Source: Baffinella frigidus
Lineage: Eukaryota > Cryptophyceae > Cryptomonadales > Baffinellaceae
Length of the DNA: 30,278 nt
NCBI GenBank assembly: GCA_026770585.1
Contig: MU646306.1
Location: 230,485-260,762 of the forward strand
Direction: 5' to 3'
The position numbers were made by a program, and so were the translations under genes. The notes under the pieces were generated by a model. The model was not told the DNA's origin, did not search any database, and saw nothing but the letters and a program-made list of their open reading frames with translations. Each line of letters begins with the position of its first letter. Position 1 is the stretch's first letter. Positions 18,571 to 28,167 of the stretch are shown here, in pieces.

Positions 18571-19060
18571 CGCCGCTTGAGCGCACCTTCGACAACTCGA
18601 GCCCTGCCCCTGCACCAGCCGGGCTCCCTGGAGATTATTGACGCGCACACCACCTTGCAGGACCTTTGTGAGGCGCCGGCACCGCAGCTGGAGCCCATTC
18701 TCCTGAGGCACAGCATTCTCGCACGCTTGGGGAATCCGGAAGCGAGCCTGCGCGAGTCCCTCTGACGGACAGCAAGCAGCAGCCACGGGTAGCACGCACC
18801 AGATCTGGCCAAAACCATCCGGTTTTGTAGCCTGCGAGGGGCGAGGCTGGTCCGTGCCGTCTGGACGTTCCGAGGGGGGCGGTGGTGTAGTGAACCTCGC
18901 GTGGCGTCAGGCCGACGATCGTCGACCGATAGCACCCGCCCGGAGTGATTGCTCCCGAATAAAGCAGTGTGTCAAGACGTCTGGCGAGAGAGAGAGAGAG
19001 AGACGCCGCCCCGGGGGGGGTCGGGGGAGAGCAACAACCTCCTCTGGGCCAACCCCAGCC
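18571..19060. other. Unique stretch without a supported gene
   Basis: Open frames exist on both strands at 18490-18935, but there are no recognisable motifs, the plus frame starts with GTG, and no splice context is clear. A (GA)n run lies at 18985-19002 and a G-rich run follows. Confidence 0.5.
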
Positions 19061-19065
19061 GTGAG

Positions 19066-19253
19066 TACAGGGGTACCTCGCTCATAAGACAGCACAGGAC
19101 GAGGGGAGGGTCCTAGGCATAGGCTCGAGTCCTACAGGGGTACCTCGCTCATAAGAAACGACCCCCCCCCTAGGACCACCATAGGGCCCTAGGCATGGTC
19201 CTACTGTAGGGTCCTAGGGGGAGGCGCTTTCTTATGAGCGAGGTACCCCTGTA
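19066..19253. mobile_element. MITE B left half followed by a complete MITE B (19133-19253)
   Basis: 19066-19132 has an intact left TIR but no right end. 19133-19253 is a 121-bp copy with both TIRs, TA bounds and a core with ACCATAGGGCCCTAGGCATG. Confidence 0.9.
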
Positions 19254-19311
19254 GTTCTGCACCTTGAGTCAGTAATCAGTAATCAGAGCCTTGACGAGAG
19301 TGGAGCGTCAA

Positions 19312-19455
19312 TGGATCCACCAACACTGACGGAAGGACCAAATGTTCGATTATTTTAGATTTACCCTTACAGACAACCCGGATTCAGGGGGTCTGTTGGG
19401 GTAAATCTTCAAATGTAAAATCGATCATTTGGTCCTCCCGTGAGGGTTGGTGGAT
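19312..19455. mobile_element. Long hairpin element, single copy
   Basis: The outer arms are TGGATCCACCAACACTGACG and the complement ending GGGTTGGTGGATG. The inner arms are GACCAAATGTTCGAT...ATTTACCC and the matching GGGTAAAT...ATCATTTGGTC. Probably a MITE of a family seen only once here. Confidence 0.7.
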
Positions 19456-19513
19456 GTGATCGCACCCTAAGAGGGTGCAAGGGTTTCTCGAAATTAAGGG
19501 CGCGCACCTCCCC

Positions 19514-19635
19514 TACAGGGGTACCTCGCTCATAAGAAACGCCCCCCCCCCGTAGGACCACCGTAGGGCCATAGGCGTGGTCCTACTGTAGGGTCCTAGG
19601 GGGGGGCTGTTTCTTATGAGCGAGGTACCCCTGTA
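19514..19635. mobile_element. MITE family B, intact copy (122 bp)
   Basis: TA-bounded with complete TIRs and a core with ACCACCGTAGGGCC. Confidence 0.93.
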
Positions 19636-19689
19636 GGTTGGTTAGCCCTACTGTAGGATCCTACACGTCTAATGCGGGACGTGTCCTTG

Positions 19690-19997
19690 TGCAGGGGTAC
19701 CTCGCTCATGAAATGCCACCCCCTAGGACCCTACAGGGGTACCTCGGCTATGAACACCCTTGCTCGAAGGTCGGTCGGTCGGTGTTTTCTTTTAGTACCA
19801 GAAGGTTGACTAAATCTCTCGTTCAGTCAACCCTCTGGTACTCAAATTAAGAAAACGCGGTGGTCGATTCCGGTCCGTTTTCTCAAGTTGCGTTTTCTTG
19901 TACACGAGGTACCCCTGTACAGTAGGCCTATCTAGCTAGGGCCCTATGGTGGTTGGGGGGGGGGGGGGCGCCTTCTTATGAGCGAGGTACTCCTGTA
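19690..19997. mobile_element. Cluster of MITE B pieces around a family D element
   Basis: 19690-19732 is a B left end. 19732-19919 has B ends (TACAGGGGTACCTCG ... CGAGGTACCCCTGTA) but its inside is a family D element: TTTTAGTACCAGAAGGTTGA pairs with TCAACCCTCTGGTACTCAAA. 19930-19997 is a B right half. The B termini therefore enclose foreign sequence. Confidence 0.75.
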
Positions 19998-20126
19998 GCG
20001 GCGCAGCCGTGTTGCTCTTGGAACCGCAGAAGCCACATGTACTCTGAAACAGCGTACGGTTGCTCACGAGAAGACACCTTCCCCTGAGCCCCTGTGTGTA
20101 CAGTAGGCCTAGAGGGGTATCTGGGC

Positions 20127-20208
20127 TATCTTTTGAGTGGCGGACGGGAGATTAATCGCCCTGACTCGCCCTAGGCAGGTCCTGGGGCCCTACCGTAGAG
20201 CGTATGGG
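20127..20208. mobile_element. Truncated MITE family E
   Basis: The left end is CTATCTTTTGAGTGGC and the core is CTAGGCAGGTCCTGGGGCCC. It breaks off after GAGCGTATGG, without a right TIR. Confidence 0.65.
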
Positions 20209-20214
20209 AAGGTC

Positions 20215-20700
20215 AAATGTGGTACAACCGCCGGGGAAGGAACCACGGGGTACAACCACTTACAGCCGGATGGAGGAATCGGCTCCCTAAACGAGCCGAC
20301 TTGAGTTGGATTGGTTAAACGATCTGAGGATCGGTTAACCAAACCGACTCCTCCCTTTTCAGGAACCTAAGGGCGTGATAGGTTTACAAAATCGGGGACC
20401 TATTAGTGTGGCCGACGAACACCAACGAAGGATACCAATCAGTTTTTAAGTACCAGCGAAGGCTACAAATCAGTTTTTTAAACCAATCAATTGGCATGTG
20501 TTGCCCGTTTGCTCGTTGAAAACCTGGAAAACGAACCCACACACCAGCCAGTTTCAGTTTTCAATAAAAAACTGGTACTTACATGTATGGGACTGGCTGA
20601 TGGGTTCTCGTCGGCCACACTAGGACCTATTGAGTCGGATCCGTTCACCGATCCAACTCCGCCCGGAATGATGGGTATGATGGGTCCAAACCGATGATAC
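20215..20700. repeat. Large imperfect inverted repeat
   Basis: ACCTATTAGTGTGGCCGACG at about 20398 pairs with CGTCGGCCACACTAGGACCT near 20612. TACCAATCAGTTTTTAAGTA pairs loosely with AAAAAACTGGTACTT. GAGGAATCGGCTCC and ATCGGTTAACC echo further on. No coding frame is supported, so this is probably an old inverted-repeat element. Confidence 0.55.
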
Positions 20701-20879
20701 CAGATCAGTAGTTCTGTCAAAATTCGTGGACCTACCAGACCTCTCCTTCTTCTTCGACGTTGACTTCATCTGCGCCAATCTTCGGGGAGCGTCCCTCGGA
20801 GACAGACTGAGCGGGGTATAACATGGACCGATCGTAGTCTGGTGATGGCACGGGTTCGGCAATAACGGCGAAATCCTCT

Positions 20880-21960
20880 TTGATACATTTAGTAATCAGC
20901 AATCAGTATGAACCTACTCGCCACGTATGGGATCGTTCAGATACCCCATGTAGAGTCAGGGCCCTACAGGGATACCTCGTCCATCAGAAACGGTTTTGAT
21001 AAGCATGAGTTGGTTGTTAATTTTGAAGAACGTGCCACTGACCTGGAACTTGTCGGATTTTTGGAGGAATTCTGTGAAAAACGCGATTTGGATTACATCT
21101 CGTGGTTCTCCGCCCTACGGAGTGTAGAAATAAATCGATTTCAGCTTTTTGTAACTTGAAAAGATCCCGCGGTCGACTGTCTTGCCCATACTATGCCACT
21201 AGTTGTCCACGGATAACTTTCTTAGAGCCGCGGGTCTGTCGTCTTTTCTTAGAGCCACTACCACGCATCCAACAGACGTCGATTAGGACCAGATTGGGTG
21301 TCTGTAAGCCCCTCGGTAGGGACTGATGCATCAATTGTAACAAACGCCGACGCGCGGATTCTGGTGGTCTTTCTTCGGTTTGGGTGTCCAGGTTATTTCA
21401 GCAGGATTCAAGACTCTAAGGTCCTTCTAAAGTGCTCAAACGTCCGCAAAGACCTTCAGAAGGCCTCCTAAAGTCTTCAAGGGCCTGGAATCGGAGCCGT
21501 TTGACGCTCGCGGACACCGATGCCTGGGCTGTGCGATGTCCGATCGATTTGTTTTTCACTGTTTCACCGAGCTCTCGGCGCGGTTTTGGTGAACAAAATA
21601 TCGCGGGGAAATAAATTCGGCGGCGGCAGAGGCGTCCCCGCTGTCAAGGCACCCTCTAAGTTATGAGGTGGGCTATGCAGCTCTCAGAACGTCTTGACAC
21701 CCGCGATCCCCAACATCCCCCGGGCGTTGGCCAACACCGACCTCGTGAATCAAAACTTTTGAAGTGAGATCCTCCAGCCAGGTGCGAACATCCAGTGGTA
21801 ATGTTGGTACAAATCCTGTAGTAAGATGGCTCTTGCCGCACTTTTAAATCCCTTCTCCCCTGGTAAAACCTTGATTTGTTTTGGATGATTGAGAACCGGA
21901 TCGACGATTTCCCCTGCTTTTGTTAAATGTTAAGAACGTGCCACCTACCATTCTCAGGTT
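20880..21960. other. AT-richer, apparently single-copy region with no recognised gene
   Basis: The longest ATG-initiated frame (20908-21159, plus, 83 aa; contains LELVGFLEEFCEKRDLDYIS) shows no motif I recognise. Splice-like boundaries were not convincing. There are no MITE ends or heptamer tracts, which sets the region apart from its surroundings. Confidence 0.45.
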
Positions 21961-22010
21961 GCATGCAAATTTTGAGTAAGTTTCCCCTGCACGGCGGTCC
22001 TACGAGGTGT

Positions 22011-22188
22011 GAGTTTTCTTTTTGAGCGAGGTACCCCTGTACTGGGATATCCGGGCTACAGGGGTACTTTGCTCATAAAAAAGTGCCCGCCTTCTAGGAC
22101 CACCAAAGGACCACCATAAGGCCTTAGGCATAGTCCTACTGCAGGGTCCTAGGGGCAGGCAATCTATTATGATCGAGGTACCCCTTTA
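22011..22188. mobile_element. MITE B right end (22011-22041) and a diverged MITE B (22057-22188)
   Basis: The first is a lone GAGCGAGGTACCCCTGTA terminus. The second has TACAGGGGTACTTTGCTCAT and GATCGAGGTACCCCTTTA ends and a doubled GGACCACCA in the core. Confidence 0.82.
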
Positions 22189-22199
22189 CACATGTACTG

Positions 22200-22555
22200 G
22201 GATAACCGGGATTGCGAACACCATTTATTTACCATCATTCATCTACCCTTGGTCTACCCTCATCTACTAAATTAAGAACACGTAGGGCCCACGTCTAGTG
22301 CGTGTTCTAAAGTTATTGGTTGTTGTCACCCAGATATCCGTAAGTATCACCACAGGGGGACTAGACAGGCCTGCTGTACATAATTATCTGAGCTAGTTAT
22401 AAAACCCCAGAACTTAAGAACACAGACCGGATTTGGCCCCCCCAGTTTTTTAAATTAGTACCAGAGGGTTCACTAAATCTTTCATTTAGTCATCATCTGG
22501 AAGTCTAATTTAAGACATCAGACACCGGCCGATGTCGGAGCACACGTGTTCATAT
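22200..22555. mobile_element. Two family D elements
   Basis: 22200-22325 contains GCGAACACC ... ACTAAATTAAGAACACGTAG. 22408-22555 closely matches the D copy at 11778-11924, including CAGAACTTAAGAACACAGAC and CACACGTGTTCATA ends and a CCAGAGGGTTCACTAAA inner arm. Confidence 0.7.
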
Positions 22556-23312
22556 TAGCCCAGGTACCCCTGTAAGTTTTTAGGGAGGGTTGGCTACTTA
22601 TGCGCGAGGTCTCCCAGTAGTGCAGGGGCTCCTGTCGGCATGTAGGTCCTTTAGGTTCGAACCCCCAACATAGGCGGACACCGGAACTTGTTCTGTAAAA
22701 AGGCCATGCTTCCTTTCGGATCACAGCAACCCGCTTCCCTGACGTCAGCCGTGCAGCTGAGCTCCGACCTTCGCTACCAGATGAGACCCCGCTTGGGAGG
22801 AGAGAGGCCGCGCCGGCCAAGGCCCACACACAAGCGAGAGAGAACTTACCTTCATTAGTCAACCATCGAGGCTCGTCACCTGTCCGACCGAGGCTCACAG
22901 GGCGGGACTGGACACGCGCCGCTGGCACGGTCTAGTGGCTTGAGTTCCTTGACAACCCGAGCACACTATCCCAGAAGAAGACACCCAAGACCCCAGCCGG
23001 CCTCGCTTTTGCTCTTGAAAATGTCACGTGTGCAGTTGACTGATCCAGAATTGACTTTTGGAAAGTAAAAATTCCTCAGGTTGAGGCTCAAGCGAGCGTG
23101 GATCCATGGCTGGCTAGGAACATCACCTCTTCGCTCCCTCTCTCCGAGGAGCGAGCCAAGCGGGCGGAGGCACACGGTGGCGTACACCGTACAGGTGTGA
23201 GGAGCGGGTCCTGGACGGGCCCGCCTCGGGTAAAAGGGCTCCAAGGGAGAGCGCCTATAAGTAGTTGTAAGGAATCATCAGAGATCGGAGAGCTCGCGCG
23301 GCATGCCTTCAC

Positions 23313-23433
23313 AACAGGGGTACCTCGCGCATAAGAAAATGCCTCCTCCTAGGACCCTACAGTAGGGCTATGCCTAGGGTCCTATGGAGGTTCTAGGGGG
23401 TGGGCAGTTTCTTATGAGCGAGGTACCACTGTA
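23313..23433. mobile_element. MITE family B, copy
   Basis: The left end has changed to AACAGGGGTACCTCGCGCAT; the right end is GAGGTACCACTGTA. It lies in the duplicated segment at a point where the other copy has none. Confidence 0.88.
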
Positions 23434-23477
23434 GCGCGCTCCGCCGCATGACCTGCCCCCCCGCGCCCTAGCTAGGG

Positions 23478-23603
23478 GGCAGGTCACCTCGCTCATAAGA
23501 AAGCCCCCCCCCCTCCTAGGATCTCCATAGGGCCCTAGGCCTAGGCCTACTGTAGGGTCCTAGCTAGGGGAGGGGGGCGCTCTCTTATAAGCGAGGTACC
23601 CGG
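23478..23603. mobile_element. MITE family B, copy with degenerate ends
   Basis: The inner parts of both TIRs (CACCTCGCTCATAAGAAAGC and GCGCTCTCTTATAAGCGAGG) remain, but the outermost bases are lost. Confidence 0.75.
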
Positions 23604-23782
23604 TGCCGCCTGGTGAGCCAGTTTTGCCCGGACCACCCGCGGATCTTTTCGCCCCGTCGTTCCGCGGTACGCGGGAAGGTTCAAAGGTTGGGCGGGGATG
23701 ACAAGTCCGCATGCTCTAGGACTGAGGCGGGGCAGTGTCATGGGTCGTCGCACCCCGGCATGTGCGCCGTGCTGTGGAGAAG

Positions 23783-23903
23783 TACAGGGGTACCTCGCTC
23801 ACAAGAAACCGCCTCCCTCTAGGACCCTACAGTTGGCCTATGCCTAGGCCCTACAGTGATCCTAGGGGGAGGGGCAGTTTCTTATGAGCGGGGTACCCCT
23901 GTA
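23783..23903. mobile_element. MITE family B, copy with a paralogous empty site
   Basis: 121 bp with full TIRs, flanked TA/TA. The empty site in the sister duplication reads GAGAAGTACGCGGTTGCGCA with a single TA. Confidence 0.95.
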
Positions 23904-24155
23904 CGCGGTTGCGCAGGGGTCTGAGCCCAATCAAACCAGAAGTCCATCCTATCTTCAGTAGATGGGCCGGCTCTCGAGGTGAGAGCTGCGCTCTCGCGCG
24001 CCCATGTTCAGAACGAAAATGTTCAGAACATGTTTCCACTGCGGCACGCCCCAATAGTAGGCCTACGCCTAGCTAGCTAGGGGTCAGGGCAGAAGGGTAG
24101 AACTCACCAACCCTCTCCCGCACGCCTGCCTCACGAGCGTCCCACGACCGTGGAC

Positions 24156-24291
24156 TACAGGGGTACCTCGCTCATAAGAGAGCGCCCCCCTCCCCTAGCT
24201 AGGACCCTACAGTAGGCCTATGCCTAGGGCCCTATGGTGATTCTACACGTAGGGGGGGGGGGGGCTTTCTTATGAGCGAGGTACCCCTGTA
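24156..24291. mobile_element. MITE family B, copy (136 bp)
   Basis: Intact ends. The core is lengthened by extra CTAGCTAGG and CTACACGTAGG palindromes and a G-run. Confidence 0.92.
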
Positions 24292-24562
24292 ACCACAACT
24301 TTCCCCGGTACTAAACCTGCCTTTCTTTGCAGTCCTTTCTACGGAAGGGCGTGTCGTTGGCATACGTTGGGCGAAATTAAAACCTAAAGGACCTAAAGGC
24401 CCGGTTACAAGCCCTCCACAAAACCTTCCAGGTTTAGTCAACCGTCGTGAGTGAGAGAGACTTGTTTGCTCACAACCTGGAATGTACACTTCAACACCGC
24501 CTGCCCGGAGGCACTCCCCAAATCCACTCCGAACCACAAGATTTCAGCTAAGTCAACCAGCT

Positions 24563-24663
24563 CACCTAAGTCAACTTTCCCCTGTTTTCGTTGAGATGGA
24601 CCCGGGTCCCAGGCCCGGCATTGGACTTAAGGCACTAGCTTTCAGGGGGAGTTGACTTAGGCG
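24563..24663. mobile_element. Inverted-repeat element, family F, single copy
   Basis: The arms are CACCTAAGTCAACTTTCCCC and the complement CAGGGGGAGTTGACTTAGGC, with a GGACCCGGGTCCCAGGCCCG palindromic middle. Confidence 0.65.
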
Positions 24664-24686
24664 AAATGTTGTGGACCGGAGTGAAA

Positions 24687-24791
24687 TCCCTCAAGTGACC
24701 AGGGGGTCCAAATAGACCCTCTAGAGGTCCTCTACGCAGGTCCTAGGGCCCTACGGTAGGGCGTATGAGCCTACTGGCCACTGAAGGGGTA
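24687..24791. mobile_element. MITE family E, reverse-orientation copy
   Basis: About 105 bp, AATCCCTCAAGTGACCAG to CTGGCCACTGAAGGGGTA, with the core CTAGGGCCCTACGGTAGGGC. Confidence 0.85.
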
Positions 24792-24895
24792 TCATACGCA
24801 CGCCGCAAACTTGACAGCTCTCACCCGCCCTACTGCCCCGCCCCCCCAAACTGCTGCACCTTGCTGGCTTGACGCCAATCACAGCACTACCCTCT

Positions 24896-25018
24896 TGAAG
24901 GGTACCTCGCTCATAAGGCGGCGCACCCCCCTAGGACCCTACAGTGGGCCAAACGCATGGCCCTACGGTGGTCCTAGGGGGGGGGGGCGCGGCTCCTGAT
25001 GAGAGAGGTACCCCTGTA
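24896..25018. mobile_element. MITE family B, diverged copy
   Basis: The left end is TTGAAGGGTACCTCGCTCAT; the right end is GATGAGAGAGGTACCCCTGTA. Confidence 0.85.
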
Positions 25019-25035
25019 CCGAGGCCCTACTTCCC

Positions 25036-25410
25036 GCCCCATCTCACCCGATTCCCCACCCCCAAGCAGCAGCTCCTCCATACAGGGGTACCTCGCTCAG
25101 AAAAAAACGACCCCCCCTAGGACCCTACAGAAGGACCATGCCTAGGGCCCTATGGTGGTCCTAGGGGGGTGGGTGTTTCTTATGAGCAAGGTACCCCTGT
25201 ACGCCTCCTTCCCCCCCTGGAGCCCCCCCCGGCCGCAGCACTGCCTCATCATCATCCTCACCACACCGGGTTCCCTGCGCATGCCCCGCGCCCCATCTCA
25301 CCCGACTCCCCACCCCCGAGCAGCAGCTGCTCCATACGAATCCTCCCCCTGGAGAGCGCCCTGGAAGCAGCATCCGCACCATCCTCACCACACGGGGTTC
25401 CCTGCTCATG
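25036..25410. repeat. Tandem duplication with a MITE B in one unit
   Basis: CCCCATCTCACCCGATTCCC ... CAGCTCCTCCATA (25036-25082) recurs at about 25290-25338 as CCCCATCTCACCCGACTCCC ... CAGCTGCTCCATACGAATCC. The parts that follow (CCTCCTTCCCCCCCTGGAG; ATCCTCACCACACCGGGTTC) also recur. The first unit is split by MITE B at its TA; the second is not. Confidence 0.85.
25081..25201. mobile_element. MITE family B, copy with a paralogous empty site
   Basis: 121 bp with full TIRs, flanked by TA. The neighbouring duplicate carries the empty site CTCCATACGAATCC at about 25330. Confidence 0.93.
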
Positions 25411-25492
25411 CCAACATAGTCAGCTGCGGTTCGCTTGGTTCTAGCCTCCCTCGATTGGTCCCGCTGGTGACGCGTGCAGCGCAATAGCGCAG

Positions 25493-25722
25493 CTGAACCC
25501 TGCACCCTGCACCCTGCACCCTACACCCTACACGCTGCACCCTACACGCTGCACGCTGCACCCTTCACCCTACTCCCTGAACCCTTCACCCTACTCCCTG
25601 CACCCTGCACCCTACACCGTAAACCCAACACCTGGCACCCTACACCCTGCACCCTTCACCCTACTCCCTTCACCCTACTCCCTGAACCCTGCACCCTGCA
25701 CCCTACACCGTGAACCCAACAC
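25493..25722 (+). repeat. Telomere-type heptamer tract (CCCTGCA/CCCTACA)
   Basis: About 230 bp of degenerate CCCTGCA, CCCTACA, CCCTTCA and CCCTGAA units on the plus strand. By analogy it could be an intron of a plus-strand gene, but no convincing flanking exon was found. Translated frames through it are periodic artefacts. Confidence 0.8.
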
Positions 25723-25790
25723 ATCACCATGACAGGACATGCGGGGCGGGGGGGTCCTGTTGGTTCCCAACATAGGCTGCGGGAGAGAGC

Positions 25791-25911
25791 CTAGCTCTGC
25801 CCGAGTTTTATTCTGGCGCGTCCTCAAAAGTATCTAAGAGCAGAACGCCAGTACAAAAGGGCGAACAGAAAGCCTTTAGGACGAGCCATAATAAAACTCA
25901 GACAGAGCTAG
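25791..25911. mobile_element. Inverted-repeat element, single copy (about 121 bp)
   Basis: 34-bp arms CTAGCTCTGCCCGAGTTTTA ... and the complement ending GACAGAGCTAG, with three mismatches. Confidence 0.7.
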
Positions 25912-26202
25912 ATATCATAGGTCCCGGAGAGCAGGGCTACGCGAAGCTTCCCGCCCTCCTCCGTCCCGCCACCCAGCCCACCCCCAGCATACCGGCAAGA
26001 TTCATTGCGGAGCAGGACTAAATGCTGGTAGTCATGGTGTGGGGGTTCGGTAGCCAGTCCTCCGTCGCCGAGAGCAGATGTGACAAGCCGGACAGCGCCT
26101 CATGTAGGACCTGCATCGAGAGAAATAAAGAAGAAGAAGAAGAGCTGCGTGGTCTCTGCTCCCTCGTCGTTTCTGCTCTCAACCCTACAGGGATATGTGG
26201 GC

Positions 26203-26307
26203 TATCCCTCAAGTGGCGAGTAGGCTCATACGCCCTACCGTAGGGCCCTAGGACCTGCCTAGGACCTCTTGGGGGTCAATTTTGACCCCCTCGCCACTTA
26301 AGGGATA
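26203..26307. mobile_element. MITE family E, copy (105 bp)
   Basis: TATCCCTCAAGTGGCGAG to CTCGCCACTTAAGGGATA with the intact core CCCTACCGTAGGGCCCTAGG. Confidence 0.92.
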
Positions 26308-26552
26308 TACGCACACCCGTGGTCGAGCCTCGGCCGGCGTCTGTTTTCTTAAATTAGATAAGGTGTACCAGCCCTGCAGGCCGAGGCGGGGAGCACCTTC
26401 TAGCTCTGGCTCAGTCTTTTGGGGCTCACCACTTTGGAGAGCCCGGGCTGTTCCACGCTCCAAAGTCCACGAATTTGTACGGCAAATCCAGCATAGCATG
26501 TCAATTTGGGAATAGTCGGTCAACCCCAGTGAGGCAGAGCTAGACGCTGCGC

Positions 26553-26633
26553 TCTACGGCAGGCCTATGCCTAGGGCCCTATGGTGGTCCTGCGGGGGGT
26601 GGCGCTTGCTTCTGAGCGAGATACCCCCTGTAG
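26553..26633. mobile_element. MITE family B right half
   Basis: Matches the B core from GCCTATGCCTAGGGCCCTAT to GAGCGAGATACCCCCTGTA. The left half is absent. Confidence 0.75.
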
Positions 26634-26669
26634 GGCCAGGCCCTGAACAGTAAACTCCTCGAAGAAAGG

Positions 26670-26843
26670 CTATCGCAGAAAGGACCCCTCCAGGCCGAGG
26701 GGAGCACCTTGGTTGCGGGAGTTGCTGGTGGAGTTGCTCGCGAAGCGGATGGACTGCGTCGGGGGGTTCCAGAGGTCGCCCGAGCGGGTGTTGTTGTTGT
26801 TCATCTCCCCCTTGCCGTAGAAGTTCTGCGACCACCACTCCGG
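26670..26843 (-). CDS. Candidate terminal exon of an unknown minus-strand gene
   Basis: Preceded on the minus strand by the acceptor CCCCCCTCCTGCAG. Open from CCGGAGTGG to TAG at 26672-26670 (57 aa, PEWWSQNFYGKGEMNNNNTR at the start). Composition is protein-like (Trp, Tyr, Asn-rich, few Arg/Pro biases), unlike the shadow frames. A donor-like CAACCAAG|GTGCTC inside would give a shorter internal exon. Could belong with the exon at 27803-27956. The function is not recognised. Confidence 0.4.
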   Translation of the reverse strand, partial: PEWWSQNFYGKGEMNNNNTRSGDLWNPPTQSIRFASNSTSNSRNQGAPLGLEGSFLR

Positions 26844-27151
26844 CTGCAGGAGGGGGGGGGCGTCAGCGCGGACGACGAGCCGTGGAGACTGCCTACGCCT
26901 GCGATATGGGCGATATACCAGCGAGGACAATCACAGAGCCGATCGCGTGTGATGTGGTCCTGGTCACAGGTCCGAACGTGGGACCCGAGGGCTGTCGTGG
27001 CTCGGGGGGCGGTTCGACCAAGGGGATCTGAATGGTCGACCTGCATGTCGGTGAGGTCGAGCGACTCATACTGCCGCGTAGCGAGTAGGGCAAACATCTG
27101 CACACATCCTCACATTTAGCTTCGCCACTGCACCCCGTCCTGCTGCCCCCT

Positions 27152-27192
27152 TCCCTGCCTGCCTGCCTGCTTGCCTCTTCCTGCCTGCCTTG
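27152..27192. repeat. (CCTG)n microsatellite
   Basis: CCTGCCTGCCTGCCTGCTTG and nearby imperfect copies. The surroundings (26850-27370) show no supported gene. Confidence 0.85.
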
Positions 27193-27369
27193 AAGGGCTG
27201 ACATAAAAAGTCCAACTCCCCCGGCACACCAGCAGCCCAGGCCAGCAAACTTCAGCGATCGTTGTGCAGCAAACAGCCGCGTCCTGTGACTGCCTCTCCG
27301 TCCTGCACTTCTCGGCGCACAGCGCGCAACATGAGGAGGGAGGGAGGAAGGCCATCACCTCAGCTCGTT

Positions 27370-27600
27370 TTAGAGCTCGGGGTTCACGACCTCCTGAACC
27401 AAAAATGCTGCCGGGAACTCCCTCACTCGGGTGAGGGAGTTCCCATCAGCCTCATTTTTTTGAAGCGCGATCTGAAGCGCTGAGCGCCTGTCTGCGTTGA
27501 ACGCCTCTCTCCACAGCATATTCCCGAGATGGAGTACGCGCAGGATGGATCCGGGACGGGCATGGCGCTTGGGCGGAGCGTGTTCCCGACAGCTGTAAGC
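27370..27600 (-). CDS. Uncertain exon-like stretch, minus strand
   Basis: After the acceptor-like GGCTTACAG (about 27595) the frame compatible with the exon at 27803-27956 reads AVGNTLRPSAMPVPDPSCAY and continues to about 27425. A different frame is open to 27370 (ends FLVQEVVNPEL). A perfect palindrome, GGGAACTCCCTCA/TGAGGGAGTTCCC, at 27415-27446 interrupts the first frame. Which frame, if either, is coding is unresolved. Confidence 0.3.
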   Translation of the reverse strand, partial: AYSCREHAPPKRHARPGSILRVLHLGNMLWREAFNADRRSALQIALQKNEADGNSLTRVREFPAAFLVQEVVNPEL

Positions 27601-27802
27601 CAGCCCCACCCATGCATCGGCTGGGGCCGTTGGGGGTCCATGCAGCCTGGATCCTTCTGGATCCTTAAATTTATGGGAGCGTTGGTCATAGGAGATGGCA
27701 TGTGCGGGATTCGAGGATGGAGCCTCGCGATGAGCCCCCAGGAAGATAGAGTAAACGTATCGAGCCGATTGGGGCAGCGATTCCCAAGACTGTAATTTAC
27801 AC

Positions 27803-27956
27803 CGAGGATTTTCTGGTACATGCCCATCGTCGTGGGACAAACCCTGCCCCTTTTCAGCCAAGAGTTGTAAAAAAGCTCGTGCGGATGGCAGGTGAGCATG
27901 AAGCCGGTGGCCTTCACGTACTCTGGCATTCCGATGCAGGCGCACTTTGTCCACAT
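27803..27956 (-). CDS. Candidate exon of an unknown minus-strand gene
   Basis: The first in-frame ATG is at 27956-27954 (MWTKCACIGMPEYVKATGFM), followed by LTCHPHELFYNSWLKRGRVC and TTMGMYQKIL. It ends before the donor GGTGTAAA at 27802, phase 1. The upstream frame stays open to about 28001 and then meets a stop and a hairpin element. Four Cys and a HPHE motif are present, but no family is recognised. Residue composition supports coding. Confidence 0.42.
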
Positions 27957-28009
27957 GGACCTCCGGCCGAAAGCCAACCCGCGCCGCGAGGTAGAGCGAT
28001 CTCATCCGG

Positions 28010-28152
28010 ATGAGTATTCATAATGAATACGATTTCGGGGATCTCCGATCCGATTCTCGTGCATCTTAAGGCTCTAAATGAAGTCTAGATAGACGACTGT
28101 CTTATTTATACCCCTTAAGATATACCAAAATCGTATTCATTATGAATACTCC
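28010..28152. mobile_element. Hairpin element, single copy
   Basis: The arms contain GAGTATTCATAATGAATACGATTTCGG and the complement AAATCGTATTCATTATGAATACTC. Each arm is itself palindromic. It abuts the family L element. Confidence 0.7.
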
Positions 28153-28167
28153 ACGGGATTAGATTTC

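Larger units (their letters stand above)
22727..23945. repeat. Segmental duplication, interrupted copy
   Basis: Corresponds in order to 17983-18570 but is expanded by insertions. These are unrelated sequence at about 22768-22890 and MITE B copies at about 23313-23433, 23478-23603 and 23783-23903. The last sits exactly at TA in GAAGTA|CGCGGTTG, which is uninterrupted in the other copy at about 18532. Confidence 0.9.

Noticed and set aside
18483-18935. Protein-coding gene on either strand of the unique stretch
   Set aside because: Both strands are open but neither shows a domain, a convincing start or splice support. Part of it belongs to the segmental duplication.
20908-21159. 83-aa plus-strand frame as a gene
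   Set aside because: Balanced composition, but no recognisable motif, splice partner or neighbour context. Kept only as a note in the region entry.
25474-25713. Plus-strand 79-aa frame with periodic LHPAPYT
   Set aside because: A translation of the CCCTGCA/CCCTACA heptamer tract, not a gene.
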